Shown piece by piece: positions 39,146 to 48,414 of a DNA stretch of 64,000 nucleotides (the stretch's first letter is position 1; every line of letters begins with the position of its first letter). Source of the DNA: Pirellulaceae bacterium (GTDB taxonomy: Bacteria > Planctomycetota > Planctomycetia > Pirellulales > Pirellulaceae); NCBI GenBank assembly GCA_026004795.1, contig BPJV01000004.1, positions 372,001-436,000 on the forward strand. Direction: 5' to 3'. Both the position numbers and the translations under genes were made by a program. The notes beneath the pieces are model-generated. The model saw only the letters and a program-made list of their open reading frames with translations. It ran no database searches and had not been told where the DNA came from.

Positions 39146-42100
39146 ATGACGCTTCCTTACATCGAACTGCACTGCAAATCGAACTTTTCGTTCCTCGAGG
39201 GAGCATCGCATGCCGACGAGTTGGTGGCGCGGGCTGCCGAACTGGGATACGGCGGGCTGGCCATTACCGATCGCAATTCGTTGGCCGGTGTCGTGCGCGG
39301 GTATACGGCGGCCAAAGAGTGCGGTTTGTCGTATTTCGTGGGAGCTGAGTTGCATCCGATCGATGGACCTCCCGTTCTCGCCTGGCCCACCGACCGAGCT
39401 GCTTACGGGCGACTCTGCCGACTGATAACACGTGGTCGACTGCGATGCGAAAAAGGGGCATGCGCGTTGCGTTGGGCGGACTTGATCGAATTGAACCAAG
39501 GGCTGCTCTTCGGCCTGCTGCTTCGTCAACCGGCAGATGAAGATCATCGACCGGTTCCCCCGCTGCAGTCGGACGATGCCACGATCATGCCCTGGGAACA
39601 GCAAGATGACCATCCGCCGGCTGGGGCAGATGAGGCGACCGAACGAGCCGATTGGTTGGCGGCAGTCGAGGGATCGGCGTCTCCGCCCCGTGCGCTGCCG
39701 CCGTTCCGATTCGATCCCCACGACGACGCAGGTTGGCTGCAATGGTTGCACCTGGTTGCTGACCTGTTCGGTGATCGCGTCTATCTGATGCTGGAGTTGC
39801 ATGCGGGGGTGGACGATCGGGGGCACGCCGCCCGCATGGCATCGCTCAGCCGTATCAGCGGTGTCCCCCTGCTTGCCGGTGGAGATGTGCACTACCACTG
39901 TTCCGAACGCTCGTTACTTCACGATGCGCTACTGGCCACGCGGTGGAACACTACCATCGACCAGGTGGCGGCACAACGCCTGAGCAACAGCACCTACCAT
40001 CTTCGCTCGCTGAAGGAGCTGGCGGCCATTTACCGCGAGCACCTCGATGCGGTGGCGCGGACGGTCGAGGTGGCCGACCGGCTGAGATTCCGCTTGGAGC
40101 AGTTGCGCTACGAGTATCCGCATGAACTTGCCCCCAATGGCCAACGGCCGATCGATTACTTGAAGAAACTGGTTTGGCAGGGAGCCAAGAAGCGATACCC
40201 GAACGGCGTACCGCAGCGCCTCATCGAACTATTGCGACACGAGTTGGAATTGATCGCCGAACTCCATTACGAGGCCTATTTCCTGACGGTGTGGGATCTT
40301 GTTCGCTTCGCCCGTAGTCGTGGGATTCTTTGCCAAGGGCGAGGATCGGCGGCCAACAGCGCCGTATGCTACTGCCTGGGAATCACCAGCGTTGATCCCC
40401 AACGTATGGACCTGTTGTTCGAGCGGTTTATCAGCCGAGAACGCAACGAAGCACCGGATATCGATGTCGATTTCGAACACCAACGACGCGAAGAGGTGCT
40501 GCAGTATATCTACGAGAAATACGGCCGCCACCGTGCGGGAATGACCGCCACCGTCATCACCTATCGGATGAAATCGGCGATCCGCGACAGTGCCCGGGCG
40601 TTGGGAATCTCACAGGATCGCATCGACGCACTTACCAAAGTGGTGGATTCACGACTGGCCGCAGACGGATTGGCGGCGCGGATGGCCGAATGTGGCATCG
40701 CTCCCGACTCGCCTACCGGCAGGAGGCTGTTGTACCTGGTCGACCATCTCATCGGCTTCCCTCGCCACCTCTCCCAACATGTTGGTGGCATGGTCATCAC
40801 GCAACACTGGCTGTGCGAACTGTGTCCGCTGGAGAATGCCAGCATGCCCGGACGCACCGTCTTGCAATGGAACAAAGACGACTTAGACGATCTGGGGATC
40901 CTGAAGGTCGATTGTTTGTCCCTGGGAATGCTAACGGCAATCCACCGGGCCTTTGATATGCTTGCTACTCATTACCAGCGGCCACTGTCCTTGGCTACCG
41001 TTCCGGCAGAGGACCCCAAGGTGTACGACATGATCTGCCGCGCTGACACCATTGGCGTGTTTCAGATCGAGAGTCGGGCACAGATGAGTATGCTACCACG
41101 ACTTCGCCCCCGCTGCTTCTATGATCTGGTCATCGAAGTCGCCATCGTCCGCCCCGGCCCCATCCAAGGCCAAATGGTCCATCCCTACCTGCAGGCACGG
41201 CGCACTGGACGACAACCCGACTACCCCACTGCAGAGATTCGCGACGTACTGGCGAAGACGATGGGCGTCCCCATTTTTCAAGAGCAGGCGATGCGTCTGG
41301 CAGTGGTGGCTGCCGGTTTCACTCCCGGTGAAGCGGATCAATTGCGACGGGCGATGGCTGCGTGGCGACGCCCGGGAATTATCGACCAGTTTCGCAAGAA
41401 ACTTATCGACGGCATGCTGTGTCAAGGCCTCAGCCGCGACTTTGCCGAACAAGTATTTACGCAAATTCGCGGGTTCGGCGAATACGGTTTTCCCGAATCG
41501 CACGCGGCCAGCTTCGCGTTGCTCGTCTACGTCTCCGCATGGCTCAAGTGCCATTATCCAGAAGTTTTTTGTGCGGCACTGCTCAACAGCCAACCGCTGG
41601 GCTTCTACGCACCAGCACAATTGGTGCGCGATGCGCGAGATCATGGCGTCGTCGTACGCGAGGTGTGCGTCAATGCCAGCCACTGGGAGTGCACGCTGGA
41701 GCTCGCGTCAGCCGCTTCCCCAACGCAGGACACTACTCCTGCTTTCGCCGACCACCCCAGACGATACGCTCTGCGGTTGGGCTTGTCGATGATCAGCGGC
41801 CTACAGGAAGAAATAGGGCGGCGAATCGCGGACGCACGCACGCGCGGGGGCCCCTTTCGTGACTTGGCCGATTTTGCCCAACGAACGGGGTTGGGCCAAG
41901 CTCAGTTGACGCGACTGGCCGATGCCGGCGCGCTGAACAATCTCACCGGGGATCGCCGTGCCGCCTACTGGCAAGCATTGGCTCATGATGCGCACACCCA
42001 ACCGCTGCCCCTGTTCGCTGCCGCCGGCGTTGACGATGATGAGCCGTTACCCCAGGCTCTGCAACCGATGAATGAGATCGAGGAAGTATACGCCGATTAC

Positions 42101-42490
42101 GCGACAGTGGGACTCAGCCTACGGAAACATCCGTTGGCATTCCTGCGTCCGGAACTGGACCGGAGGCGAGTGACACCTGCTGATCACTTGCCATCGCGAC
42201 GGCATGGCCAGTTCGTCCGCGTAGCCGGTTTGGTGATCCTCCGCCAGCGGCCCAGCACGGCGAAAGGTATCACCTTTGTCACCCTGGAAGATGAAACGGG
42301 AGTTATCAATCTGATTGTCAAGCCGGAGACCTGGCAGCACTACTACAAGATCGCGCATTGCTCCCAGGCGTGGCTGGTACACGGAGTCTTAGAAAGCCGA
42401 GAAGGTATCATCCATGTCATCGTCGGGCGGATCGAAGATCTCGGCCACAGGCTCGCCTCGCTACCCACGCGCAGCCGCGACTTCCATTAA
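39146..42490 (+). CDS. dnaE2: Error-prone DNA polymerase III alpha subunit (DnaE2/ImuC)
   Basis: A C-family DNA polymerase used in translesion synthesis and induced mutagenesis, 1114 residues from the ATG at 39146. The N-terminal PHP domain starts IELHCKSNFSFLEGASH, matching DnaE2. The catalytic Asp pair is in PDIDVDF (about 437-443) and the third is in LKVDCLSLGML. The fingers region contains RPGPIQGQMVHPYL, typical of DnaE2. The C-terminus has a helix-hairpin-helix region and an OB domain (GLVILRQRPSTAKGITFVTL), without the tau-binding tail of replicative DnaE1. ATGs at 39101 and 39104 are possible but have no better ribosome binding site. The usual partners imuA and imuB are absent on both sides. 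Confidence 0.92.
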   Translation: MTLPYIELHCKSNFSFLEGASHADELVARAAELGYGGLAITDRNSLAGVVRGYTAAKECGLSYFVGAELHPIDGPPVLAWPTDRAAYGRLCRLITRGRLRCEKGACALRWADLIELNQGLLFGLLLRQPADEDHRPVPPLQSDDATIMPWEQQDDHPPAGADEATERADWLAAVEGSASPPRALPPFRFDPHDDAGWLQWLHLVADLFGDRVYLMLELHAGVDDRGHAARMASLSRISGVPLLAGGDVHYHCSERSLLHDALLATRWNTTIDQVAAQRLSNSTYHLRSLKELAAIYREHLDAVARTVEVADRLRFRLEQLRYEYPHELAPNGQRPIDYLKKLVWQGAKKRYPNGVPQRLIELLRHELELIAELHYEAYFLTVWDLVRFARSRGILCQGRGSAANSAVCYCLGITSVDPQRMDLLFERFISRERNEAPDIDVDFEHQRREEVLQYIYEKYGRHRAGMTATVITYRMKSAIRDSARALGISQDRIDALTKVVDSRLAADGLAARMAECGIAPDSPTGRRLLYLVDHLIGFPRHLSQHVGGMVITQHWLCELCPLENASMPGRTVLQWNKDDLDDLGILKVDCLSLGMLTAIHRAFDMLATHYQRPLSLATVPAEDPKVYDMICRADTIGVFQIESRAQMSMLPRLRPRCFYDLVIEVAIVRPGPIQGQMVHPYLQARRTGRQPDYPTAEIRDVLAKTMGVPIFQEQAMRLAVVAAGFTPGEADQLRRAMAAWRRPGIIDQFRKKLIDGMLCQGLSRDFAEQVFTQIRGFGEYGFPESHAASFALLVYVSAWLKCHYPEVFCAALLNSQPLGFYAPAQLVRDARDHGVVVREVCVNASHWECTLELASAASPTQDTTPAFADHPRRYALRLGLSMISGLQEEIGRRIADARTRGGPFRDLADFAQRTGLGQAQLTRLADAGALNNLTGDRRAAYWQALAHDAHTQPLPLFAAAGVDDDEPLPQALQPMNEIEEVYADYATVGLSLRKHPLAFLRPELDRRRVTPADHLPSRRHGQFVRVAGLVILRQRPSTAKGITFVTLEDETGVINLIVKPETWQHYYKIAHCSQAWLVHGVLESREGIIHVIVGRIEDLGHRLASLPTRSRDFH

Positions 42491-43130
42491 TCGACACCAC
42501 TCTTCCATCGCTTCACCGCATGTGGCCCACTTTGCCAAGCGCGTGCCCCTGCGGGAGGCATACCGTAATGGCCCATGTGGGCGGCCCCCATGTTTTGTCC
42601 TGGGGGCGGTCCGCATGTTTTGCACCAGAGGTTAGGAGAGCTTCGGTTAAGCAACGGGTAATGGTTTTTCTTGGCCAGGTTACCGCTGGAGCGGAGGTGT
42701 GGAGGCAGTTTCCATACCCGCACGCTGCGCAAGCTAGTGTAGTTCTTCAATACCGTCACGCTGCGCAAGCAAGTGCGGTTCGGGCCGCGTTTTGTCGACC
42801 GTTTTGCTCACTGGCTGGGGCGTTCGGTACTGGTTCACTCGCTGGCGCGTCGTGCGTGTATTGGAAGCGCGTCGCGCTGGTATCTGAGGTAGTGATACTA
42901 CTGCCAGGCGGCAGGGAAGCCGTGGTACGGCCGAAGGCAAACTCTGCAGGGGCCTGTCCCTCAGGCTGCTGCGCGGACCTGTCCAAGACAATCGCCAGCG
43001 GCGACCGCGCCCGTTAGCAGTAGGCCCTCGTCGGTGGAATGGATTTCCTCCACGCGTCGGAACGTCTCCCCGGGGGCTCCACCTGGCCTATGTTTCGCGT
43101 TTAATGCTTCCACCGATCTGGCGAGCTAAT
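42491..43130 (+). other. Gene-free region with short direct repeats
   Basis: No credible gene was found between dnaE2 and the terminator of the small secreted protein gene. Two pairs of direct repeats are present (listed separately). Frames on both strands show low-complexity or Arg-rich peptides. Confidence 0.5.
42579..42770 (+). repeat. Two pairs of short direct repeats
   Basis: A 19-base unit GGGCGGYCCSCATGTTTTG occurs at 42579-42597 and 42604-42622 with two mismatches. CACGCTGCGCAAGC occurs exactly at 42721-42734 and 42757-42770. Their spacings are 25 and 36 bases. Confidence 0.6.
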
Positions 43131-43135
43131 ACCGA

Positions 43136-43171
43136 AACAACAAAAGCAGTGGTAGCTGTGGCCACCACTGC
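43136..43171 (-). terminator. Rho-independent terminator of the small secreted protein gene
   Basis: On the minus strand GCAGTGGT (43171-43164) pairs perfectly with ACCACTGC (43153-43146) around a 10-base loop and is followed by TTTTGTTGTTT. It lies about 60 bases past the stop at 43234. Confidence 0.8.
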
Positions 43172-43233
43172 CTTCTGGGTCATGTCACACTTCGCGAAAT
43201 AACCACGAACGAGTGAATTCTTGACGACTACTA

Positions 43234-43554
43234 CTAGTTTCCGCTGGCCGTGGAATAACCGCCGGCAACCACAGCACGAAAAGGACTGATGGTGACAACG
43301 CCGGAAATGTTCCAGCCGGAAGCTGAGTTTGGTCCCCAACCATAATAGCTGTTCGTCGAGAAACTCGGACCAATGCGCGCAAAGGAAGTACCCCACACAA
43401 TGCCGCCTTGACCGCGAACTTCCTTCGCAACTTCGTGCGATACCACCTTCATGTTACCCAACCCGAGCGCCTTCAGGTTCGGTTCTGCGGCCTCGGCTGG
43501 AGTGGCCATGGCTGCCGCGCAGCCCAGGGCAATCGTTGCGAATAGCTTCTTCAT
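43234..43554 (-). CDS. Small secreted protein with LGLGxMxVVS...VRGxGG motif
   Basis: A 106-residue predicted exported protein. The signal peptide has a basic start (MKK), a hydrophobic core (LFATIALGCAAAMA) and a cleavage site near AEA. Next comes LKALGLGNMKVVSHEVAKEV followed by RGQGG (to residue 51), then a Gly/Ser/Tyr-rich tail (SFSTNSYYGWGPNSASGWN) ending in VVAGGYSTASGN. I recall similar LGL...VRG.G arrangements in other small planctomycete proteins but cannot name a family. The RGQGG pattern superficially resembles the double-glycine end of a bacteriocin leader. GGAG precedes the ATG 43554; promoter and terminator are both clear, so it is an independent and probably well-expressed gene. 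Function unknown. Confidence 0.78.
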   Translation of the reverse strand: MKKLFATIALGCAAAMATPAEAAEPNLKALGLGNMKVVSHEVAKEVRGQGGIVWGTSFARIGPSFSTNSYYGWGPNSASGWNISGVVTISPFRAVVAGGYSTASGN

Positions 43555-43622
43555 GGTGAAACTCCTCACGCGTGAGAAACGGGCGATTTGCCTCCCCACC
43601 AATGGGCAGGCGATTGTGCACC

Positions 43623-43650
43623 ATTGTAGCCGTCAATCTGTGCTGGTCAA
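43623..43650 (-). promoter_or_regulatory. Sigma70-type promoter of the small secreted protein gene
   Basis: On the minus strand TTGACC (43650-43645) is followed by a 16-base spacer and TACAAT (43628-43623). The leader before the ATG at 43554 would be about 60 bases. Confidence 0.65.
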
Positions 43651-44167
43651 GCAATTTGCCACGATTCCTCAGAATTTATTGACGGTGCGAGTTTTGGCAT
43701 CAACGAGGACGCGCGATACACTCCACTAATTCGCTACGACACGGGAGGTGCGCTGATAGCGTTCGAACTGTAGCGGCACCGGTGGCAGCACGGCCTGCAG
43801 AAACTCAACGGCGCGGTGGTGGTAAACGAGGAATGTTTTGGTAGGTGATCGCCTGCGTTCGCATCCGCTTCGTGTCGACGCTCGCTATGGGAACCGTTCG
43901 TTGTTGCACAAGCGGTAGGAAGAGCACGCTTGCCGCAGGGGGCGGCCCCACGGAGTATCAACTATTTTGGATTCCCGCTTTATCGTTGCGGCGCACTGAA
44001 TCTCAAGCTTTATGATGGTAGGCGTACCGCTTCCAACGCCATCGATGTTTCGTGGTCTCCTGACCGCATAGAACATATAGATGCATGATCGATTCCGGCG
44101 ATGCGGGCAGACGAGCCGGATAGGCTGCGTGGCAAGAAGAAAATGTGTTGTATTGCGAAAGGAACAG
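43651..44167 (+). other. Gene-free region before the gamma-glutamyltransferase gene
   Basis: About 500 bases of lower GC content with short frames only. No RNA gene, repeat or convincing promoter was recognised for the downstream gene. Confidence 0.4.
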
Positions 44168-45919
44168 ATGATGTCATTACCCACTTTTCTGGCTCGCGCT
44201 GTCCTTGGGCCATTGGTTGTGTCATTGGGGTTGGGCAGTTCAGCGGCGTTGGGGCAATCGGTGGAGAGAGGCATCGGCATGTACGATCGTCCGGGAGGGG
44301 CCAAGCAATCCCGTAGCGTCACCTACGCTCGTCACGGCATGGCGGCGACTAGCGATGTTAGAGCGACGCAAGCAGCGGTCGATATCCTTCGTGCTGGGGG
44401 AAGTGCAGTCGACGCGGCTATCGCGGCAAACGCGGTTCTGGGAGTCGTCGAACCGATGAGTTGCGGAATCGGAGGGGACTTATTCGCCCTGTGTTGGAGT
44501 CCCCAAGATGGCAAGTTGCGCGGGTTGAACGCGAGTGGCCGGGCACCGCGAGCCGCTACGATATCCTCCTTGCGCCGGCGAGGTTTGAAGCAGGTGCCGA
44601 TGTATGGTCCACTGTCGTGGACCGTTCCCGGGTGTGTCGACGGTTGGCGTGCATTACATCAGGAATACGGGAAACTGCCATGGTCGCGACTCTTTGAGCC
44701 CGCCATTACGTTGGCCGAGGAGGGATTTCCGGTGGCGCCAGTCATCGCCGAGTATTGGCGAGCAGCCGAAGGGCGATTGCGGGATGATCGGCTAGCCGCA
44801 GAAACGTATCTGGTGGACGGACACGCACCTCGCGCCGGTGACATCTTCCGCAATGCTCGGTTAGCCGAGACTTATCGTCGGATCGCCAGCCAAGGAGCGG
44901 AGGTGTTTTATCAAGGCGAAATCGCGCGGCAGATCGACCGCTACAGCCGTTCTACCGGCGAAGGACTGTTACGGCTCGAGGATCTCGCGGCGCATCGCAG
45001 TCACTGGGTGGTGCCGGTCAGTACGAAGTACCGCGGCTTGGATGTTTGGGAACTACCTCCCAATGGCCAGGGAATCGCCGTGTTGCAAATGTTGAACATG
45101 CTCGAACCGTTCGACATCGCCGCCATGGGATGGGGGTCACCCGAGTGGGTGCATTTGTTTGTCGAAACCAAGAAGCTCGTCTTTGCCGATCGCGCCCGAT
45201 GGTATGCAGATATGGCGATGGTCGACGTACCGCTGAGCCAATTGATTTCCCGAGAGTATGCGGAAACGCGTCGTCGCCTCATCGACCCCGCGCGTGCAGC
45301 CACCCACGTTGCGGCCGGGGATCCAAGATTGGTGCACGGGGATACCGTTTACCTGTGCGTGGTGGATGCGGATCGCTGTTGCTGCTCCTTGATTCAAAGC
45401 AATTTCCACGGGTTCGGCAGTCAATTGGTGGCTGGCGAGCTGGGATTCGCCCTACAGAATCGCGGCGCGCTCTTTTCGCTCGATCCCGAGCACCCGAACT
45501 GCCTGGCGCCTGGCAAGCGGCCGTTTCACACGATCATTCCGGCCATGGTGACTAGAGAGGGGCGTCCGCTACTGGTATTCGGCGTGATGGGCGGCGACAT
45601 GCAGCCGCAAGGGCAAGTGCAAGTACTTGTCAATTGGATCGACTTTGGCATGAACATCCAATTGGCCGGTGATGCAGCGCGCGTCCGCCACGACGGAAGC
45701 CCTTCGCCGACTGGCGAGGCAGGGCAAGAGGGGGGCGGCACGGTGATGGTGGAATCGGGTATTCCCGAGGAAACGATCATCGCCTTGCGCGAGCGTGGGC
45801 ATCGTGTGGGGAAAGGGGGATCGTTTGGCGGCTATCAAGCGATCTTGATCGATTGGGAGCGGGGCGTGCTCGAGGGGGCGACCGAGGCACGTAAGGATGG
45901 TGCCGCGCTGGGCTATTAG
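44168..45919 (+). CDS. ggt: Gamma-glutamyltransferase, exported
   Basis: A 583-residue N-terminal-nucleophile hydrolase that transfers or hydrolyses the gamma-glutamyl group of glutathione and related compounds in the periplasm. The signal peptide is at about 1-29 (ARAVLGPLVVSLGLGSSAALG). The N-terminal chain carries ATQAAVDILRAGGSAVDAAIAAN and SCGIGGDLFAL. The autoprocessing site and nucleophile is Thr393 in HGDTVYLCVVD, with downstream SLIQSNFHGFGSQLV, LAPGKRPFHTIIPAMV and a late GGSFGGYQAI. AAAGGA lies just before the ATG at 44168. It is monocistronic, followed by a 274-base gap. It may equally be a gamma-glutamyltransferase-like amidase; this group has broad specificity. Confidence 0.9.
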   Translation: MMSLPTFLARAVLGPLVVSLGLGSSAALGQSVERGIGMYDRPGGAKQSRSVTYARHGMAATSDVRATQAAVDILRAGGSAVDAAIAANAVLGVVEPMSCGIGGDLFALCWSPQDGKLRGLNASGRAPRAATISSLRRRGLKQVPMYGPLSWTVPGCVDGWRALHQEYGKLPWSRLFEPAITLAEEGFPVAPVIAEYWRAAEGRLRDDRLAAETYLVDGHAPRAGDIFRNARLAETYRRIASQGAEVFYQGEIARQIDRYSRSTGEGLLRLEDLAAHRSHWVVPVSTKYRGLDVWELPPNGQGIAVLQMLNMLEPFDIAAMGWGSPEWVHLFVETKKLVFADRARWYADMAMVDVPLSQLISREYAETRRRLIDPARAATHVAAGDPRLVHGDTVYLCVVDADRCCCSLIQSNFHGFGSQLVAGELGFALQNRGALFSLDPEHPNCLAPGKRPFHTIIPAMVTREGRPLLVFGVMGGDMQPQGQVQVLVNWIDFGMNIQLAGDAARVRHDGSPSPTGEAGQEGGGTVMVESGIPEETIIALRERGHRVGKGGSFGGYQAILIDWERGVLEGATEARKDGAALGY

Positions 45920-46193
45920 GTTCCAATGGTAAGTTTAGCTGGTTGAGTCCAGACGGCAAAAAAACAGACGGCGTTTTCGGCCTGCGCAGGTCGTCGGCGT
46001 TCGCTGCGCGTGGCAAAAGGAAGGCTGGCCAGCAGGGACGCCTGCCACGGATTAAGACCTGTGTCGTGCATGGGCTACCAGGTCCGAGTCCAACTTTTCG
46101 GCCGGCCAGCGGGGGCTATACTAAAAACTCCCGCCCTTTACTGTCTCGCAGACCAGGTGAATCTATCCCATCAGCCGCGAAGTCGAATGCTAC

Positions 46194-48383
46194 ATGGCAC
46201 GCGTGACCCTCGCCTTTCAGTGGACCTGGATAACCCTCGTGGTCGCGGTGGTTGCCGTGGCGGTGGTAGCCATCGTCGGCTGGATGGCATGGCGGCGCAG
46301 TGGTTATCGGCCGGCGATTCTGGTGCTAGAAAGCCTTCGCGTGGCGGTGGTAGCATTAGCGGCATTGCTGTTGAATCAACCCGAAGCGGTGGAGGCGTTT
46401 CGCCCGCCGCGTCGCCCGCAGATCGCGATCCTGGCTGATCAGACGCGCAGCATGCAGACGCCGGATGTGCGTCTGAGTACCTCCAGTACAGATCCTATTT
46501 CCCGCCTTCAGGCAATCTTGCCATGGACCGAGGCCGAAGCGTGGAGGGACCTGTCCCCAAAGTTCGATGTGAGCGTCACCAAGCTGGGCGAGAAAAACCC
46601 CGACCGAACCGACCTCGCCTCGGCATTAGAATCCATCCACCAATCGCATCGAGATCTGCGCGCCGTAGTCGTTCTGTCTGACGGCGACTGGAATGCCGGC
46701 CAGCCCCCTGTGGAGGCCGCCTGGCGATTGCGGATGGCTGGAGTGCCCGTGTTTGCTGTGACGGTGGGCAGCAGTACGCGGCTTCCCGACCTGGAGATCG
46801 TGGGTTTCGATGTCCCTAGCTTCGGCATCGTCGGTAAGGCGATGCGCATTCCTTTCCGCATCGATAGCGCCTTGCCGTATGACCACCCCAGCGTCGTACG
46901 GTTGTATGCCGACGACACCATCGTCGTGGAGCAACCCATCGAGATCGCCGCCATGGGAGGCACGACCGATAGTCTTACCTGGAGCCCTCAGGAGACCGGC
47001 AAGTTTACGCTGAAGCTCGAGGTGGCCACGCATCCTGAGGAAGCGGTGACAGACAACAATGTGCGCGAAGCTCCGATTGCGGTGCGGCGGGAGAATCTAC
47101 GAGTACTGGTCATCGAATCTGTGCCGCGGTGGGAGTATCGCTACCTGCGCAATGCCTTGTCTCGCGATCCAGGCGTCGACGTCGACTGCCTGTTGTACCA
47201 CCCGGAGTTAACTGGCGTTGGCGGAGGCAGCCGAGACTACCTGCCTGCATTTCCTGAACAACTCGATGTCCTGCAACAGTACGACGTGGTTTTTCTGGGC
47301 GACGTGGGCCGGCAGCGCGATCAGCTTTCCACCACCCAGTGCCAGTTGTTGCGGGGGTTAGTGGAGCAGCAAGCGAGCGGACTGGTGTTTATTCCCGGGC
47401 CGCGAGGTTACGAGCATTCCTTGCTGGATTCGCCGTTAGAGCCGCTGTTGCCAGTCGTGCTTGATAGGGAACAGCCGCGGGGCATCGGTGCGATCACACC
47501 GCAACATTTCGCCTTGACTCAGGCGGGACGACGCAGTTTGTTGACTCGCTTGGCCGATACCGACCAAGAAAACACCCGCGTGTGGGGAACCCTCCCCGGT
47601 TTTCAGTGGCACGCGGCCACCGTGCGTGCCAAAGCGGGAACGGAAGTGTTGGCCGTACACCAACAGACCGCGAACCAGTATGGACGGATCCCGTTGCTGG
47701 TCACGCGCCCCTTCGGTGCGGGTAAAGTGTTGTTTATGGGGATGGACGGTGCATGGCGTTGGCGGCGGGGCGTCGAAGATCTGTATCACTACCGGTTCTG
47801 GGGGCAGGTGGTACGTTGGATGGCGTATCAGCGTAGTATGGCGAAGGGAAGTCGGATGCGGTTTTATTACGCGCCGGAGCAACCCATGGTAGCGCACGCA
47901 GTGACGATGAACGTGAACGTCATGGACCGCTCCGGAGAACCCGTCCAAGGTGGTGATGTGCGGGTCAACATCACCGCGCCCTCAGGCAGTGTCGAAACGA
48001 TCCATCTGCAGCACCGTGGTGATCAGTGGGGATTGTTTTCAGGACAGTTCATTCCTTCCGAATCGGGAAGTCACGCCGTACAGCTAGTGTGTGCTGAGGC
48101 CGCGACGGAGTTGTCAACGGAGCTGTACGTCCACGGCACGGAGAAGGAGCCGATCGGCCGTCCGGCCCGGCCTGAAGTCCTTGAGGAATTGGCTCACGCG
48201 GCTGGTGGCCAGGTCCTGGCTGTCGATCAGCTTGATCAACTGCGGTCGCAGTTGTTCGCCCTTCCGGACCCACCGCCGGAAGAGCGACGTTTGCTTTTGT
48301 GGTGTCATCCTGCGGTCGCGCTGACAATGATCGCGTTGTTGGCCGCCTTCTGGGCGGCACGGAAATACGTGGGCTTGTTTTAG
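46194..48383 (+). CDS. Membrane protein with VWA-like and glutamine amidotransferase-like domains
   Basis: A 729-residue inner-membrane protein. It has two N-terminal helices (about 11-31 and 40-60), then a VWA-like domain beginning IAILADQTRSM. Its DQTRS keeps the D-x-S/T-x-S metal-site pattern, and it continues LRAVVVLSDGDWN. Beta-domains follow, then a class I glutamine amidotransferase-like fold (about 305-470, VLVIESVPRWEYRYLRNAL, GLVFIPGPRGYEHSLL) that lacks an obvious catalytic Cys. One C-terminal helix closes it (WCHPAVALTMIALLAAFWAA). Such proteins are usually encoded after MoxR ATPase and DUF58 genes in planctomycetes; those two are absent here. The next gene begins 31 bases later. 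The role is unknown. Confidence 0.82.
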   Translation: MARVTLAFQWTWITLVVAVVAVAVVAIVGWMAWRRSGYRPAILVLESLRVAVVALAALLLNQPEAVEAFRPPRRPQIAILADQTRSMQTPDVRLSTSSTDPISRLQAILPWTEAEAWRDLSPKFDVSVTKLGEKNPDRTDLASALESIHQSHRDLRAVVVLSDGDWNAGQPPVEAAWRLRMAGVPVFAVTVGSSTRLPDLEIVGFDVPSFGIVGKAMRIPFRIDSALPYDHPSVVRLYADDTIVVEQPIEIAAMGGTTDSLTWSPQETGKFTLKLEVATHPEEAVTDNNVREAPIAVRRENLRVLVIESVPRWEYRYLRNALSRDPGVDVDCLLYHPELTGVGGGSRDYLPAFPEQLDVLQQYDVVFLGDVGRQRDQLSTTQCQLLRGLVEQQASGLVFIPGPRGYEHSLLDSPLEPLLPVVLDREQPRGIGAITPQHFALTQAGRRSLLTRLADTDQENTRVWGTLPGFQWHAATVRAKAGTEVLAVHQQTANQYGRIPLLVTRPFGAGKVLFMGMDGAWRWRRGVEDLYHYRFWGQVVRWMAYQRSMAKGSRMRFYYAPEQPMVAHAVTMNVNVMDRSGEPVQGGDVRVNITAPSGSVETIHLQHRGDQWGLFSGQFIPSESGSHAVQLVCAEAATELSTELYVHGTEKEPIGRPARPEVLEELAHAAGGQVLAVDQLDQLRSQLFALPDPPPEERRLLLWCHPAVALTMIALLAAFWAARKYVGLF

Positions 48384-48414
48384 AGCAACGAATCGAAAAG
48401 GTATGGATTGAGCT

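Noticed and set aside
42358-43017. 219-codon plus-strand frame after dnaE2, and a minus-strand frame with SLRSV repeats
   Set aside because: Starts inside dnaE2, has low-complexity composition, and its repeats come from short DNA duplications rather than from a protein family.
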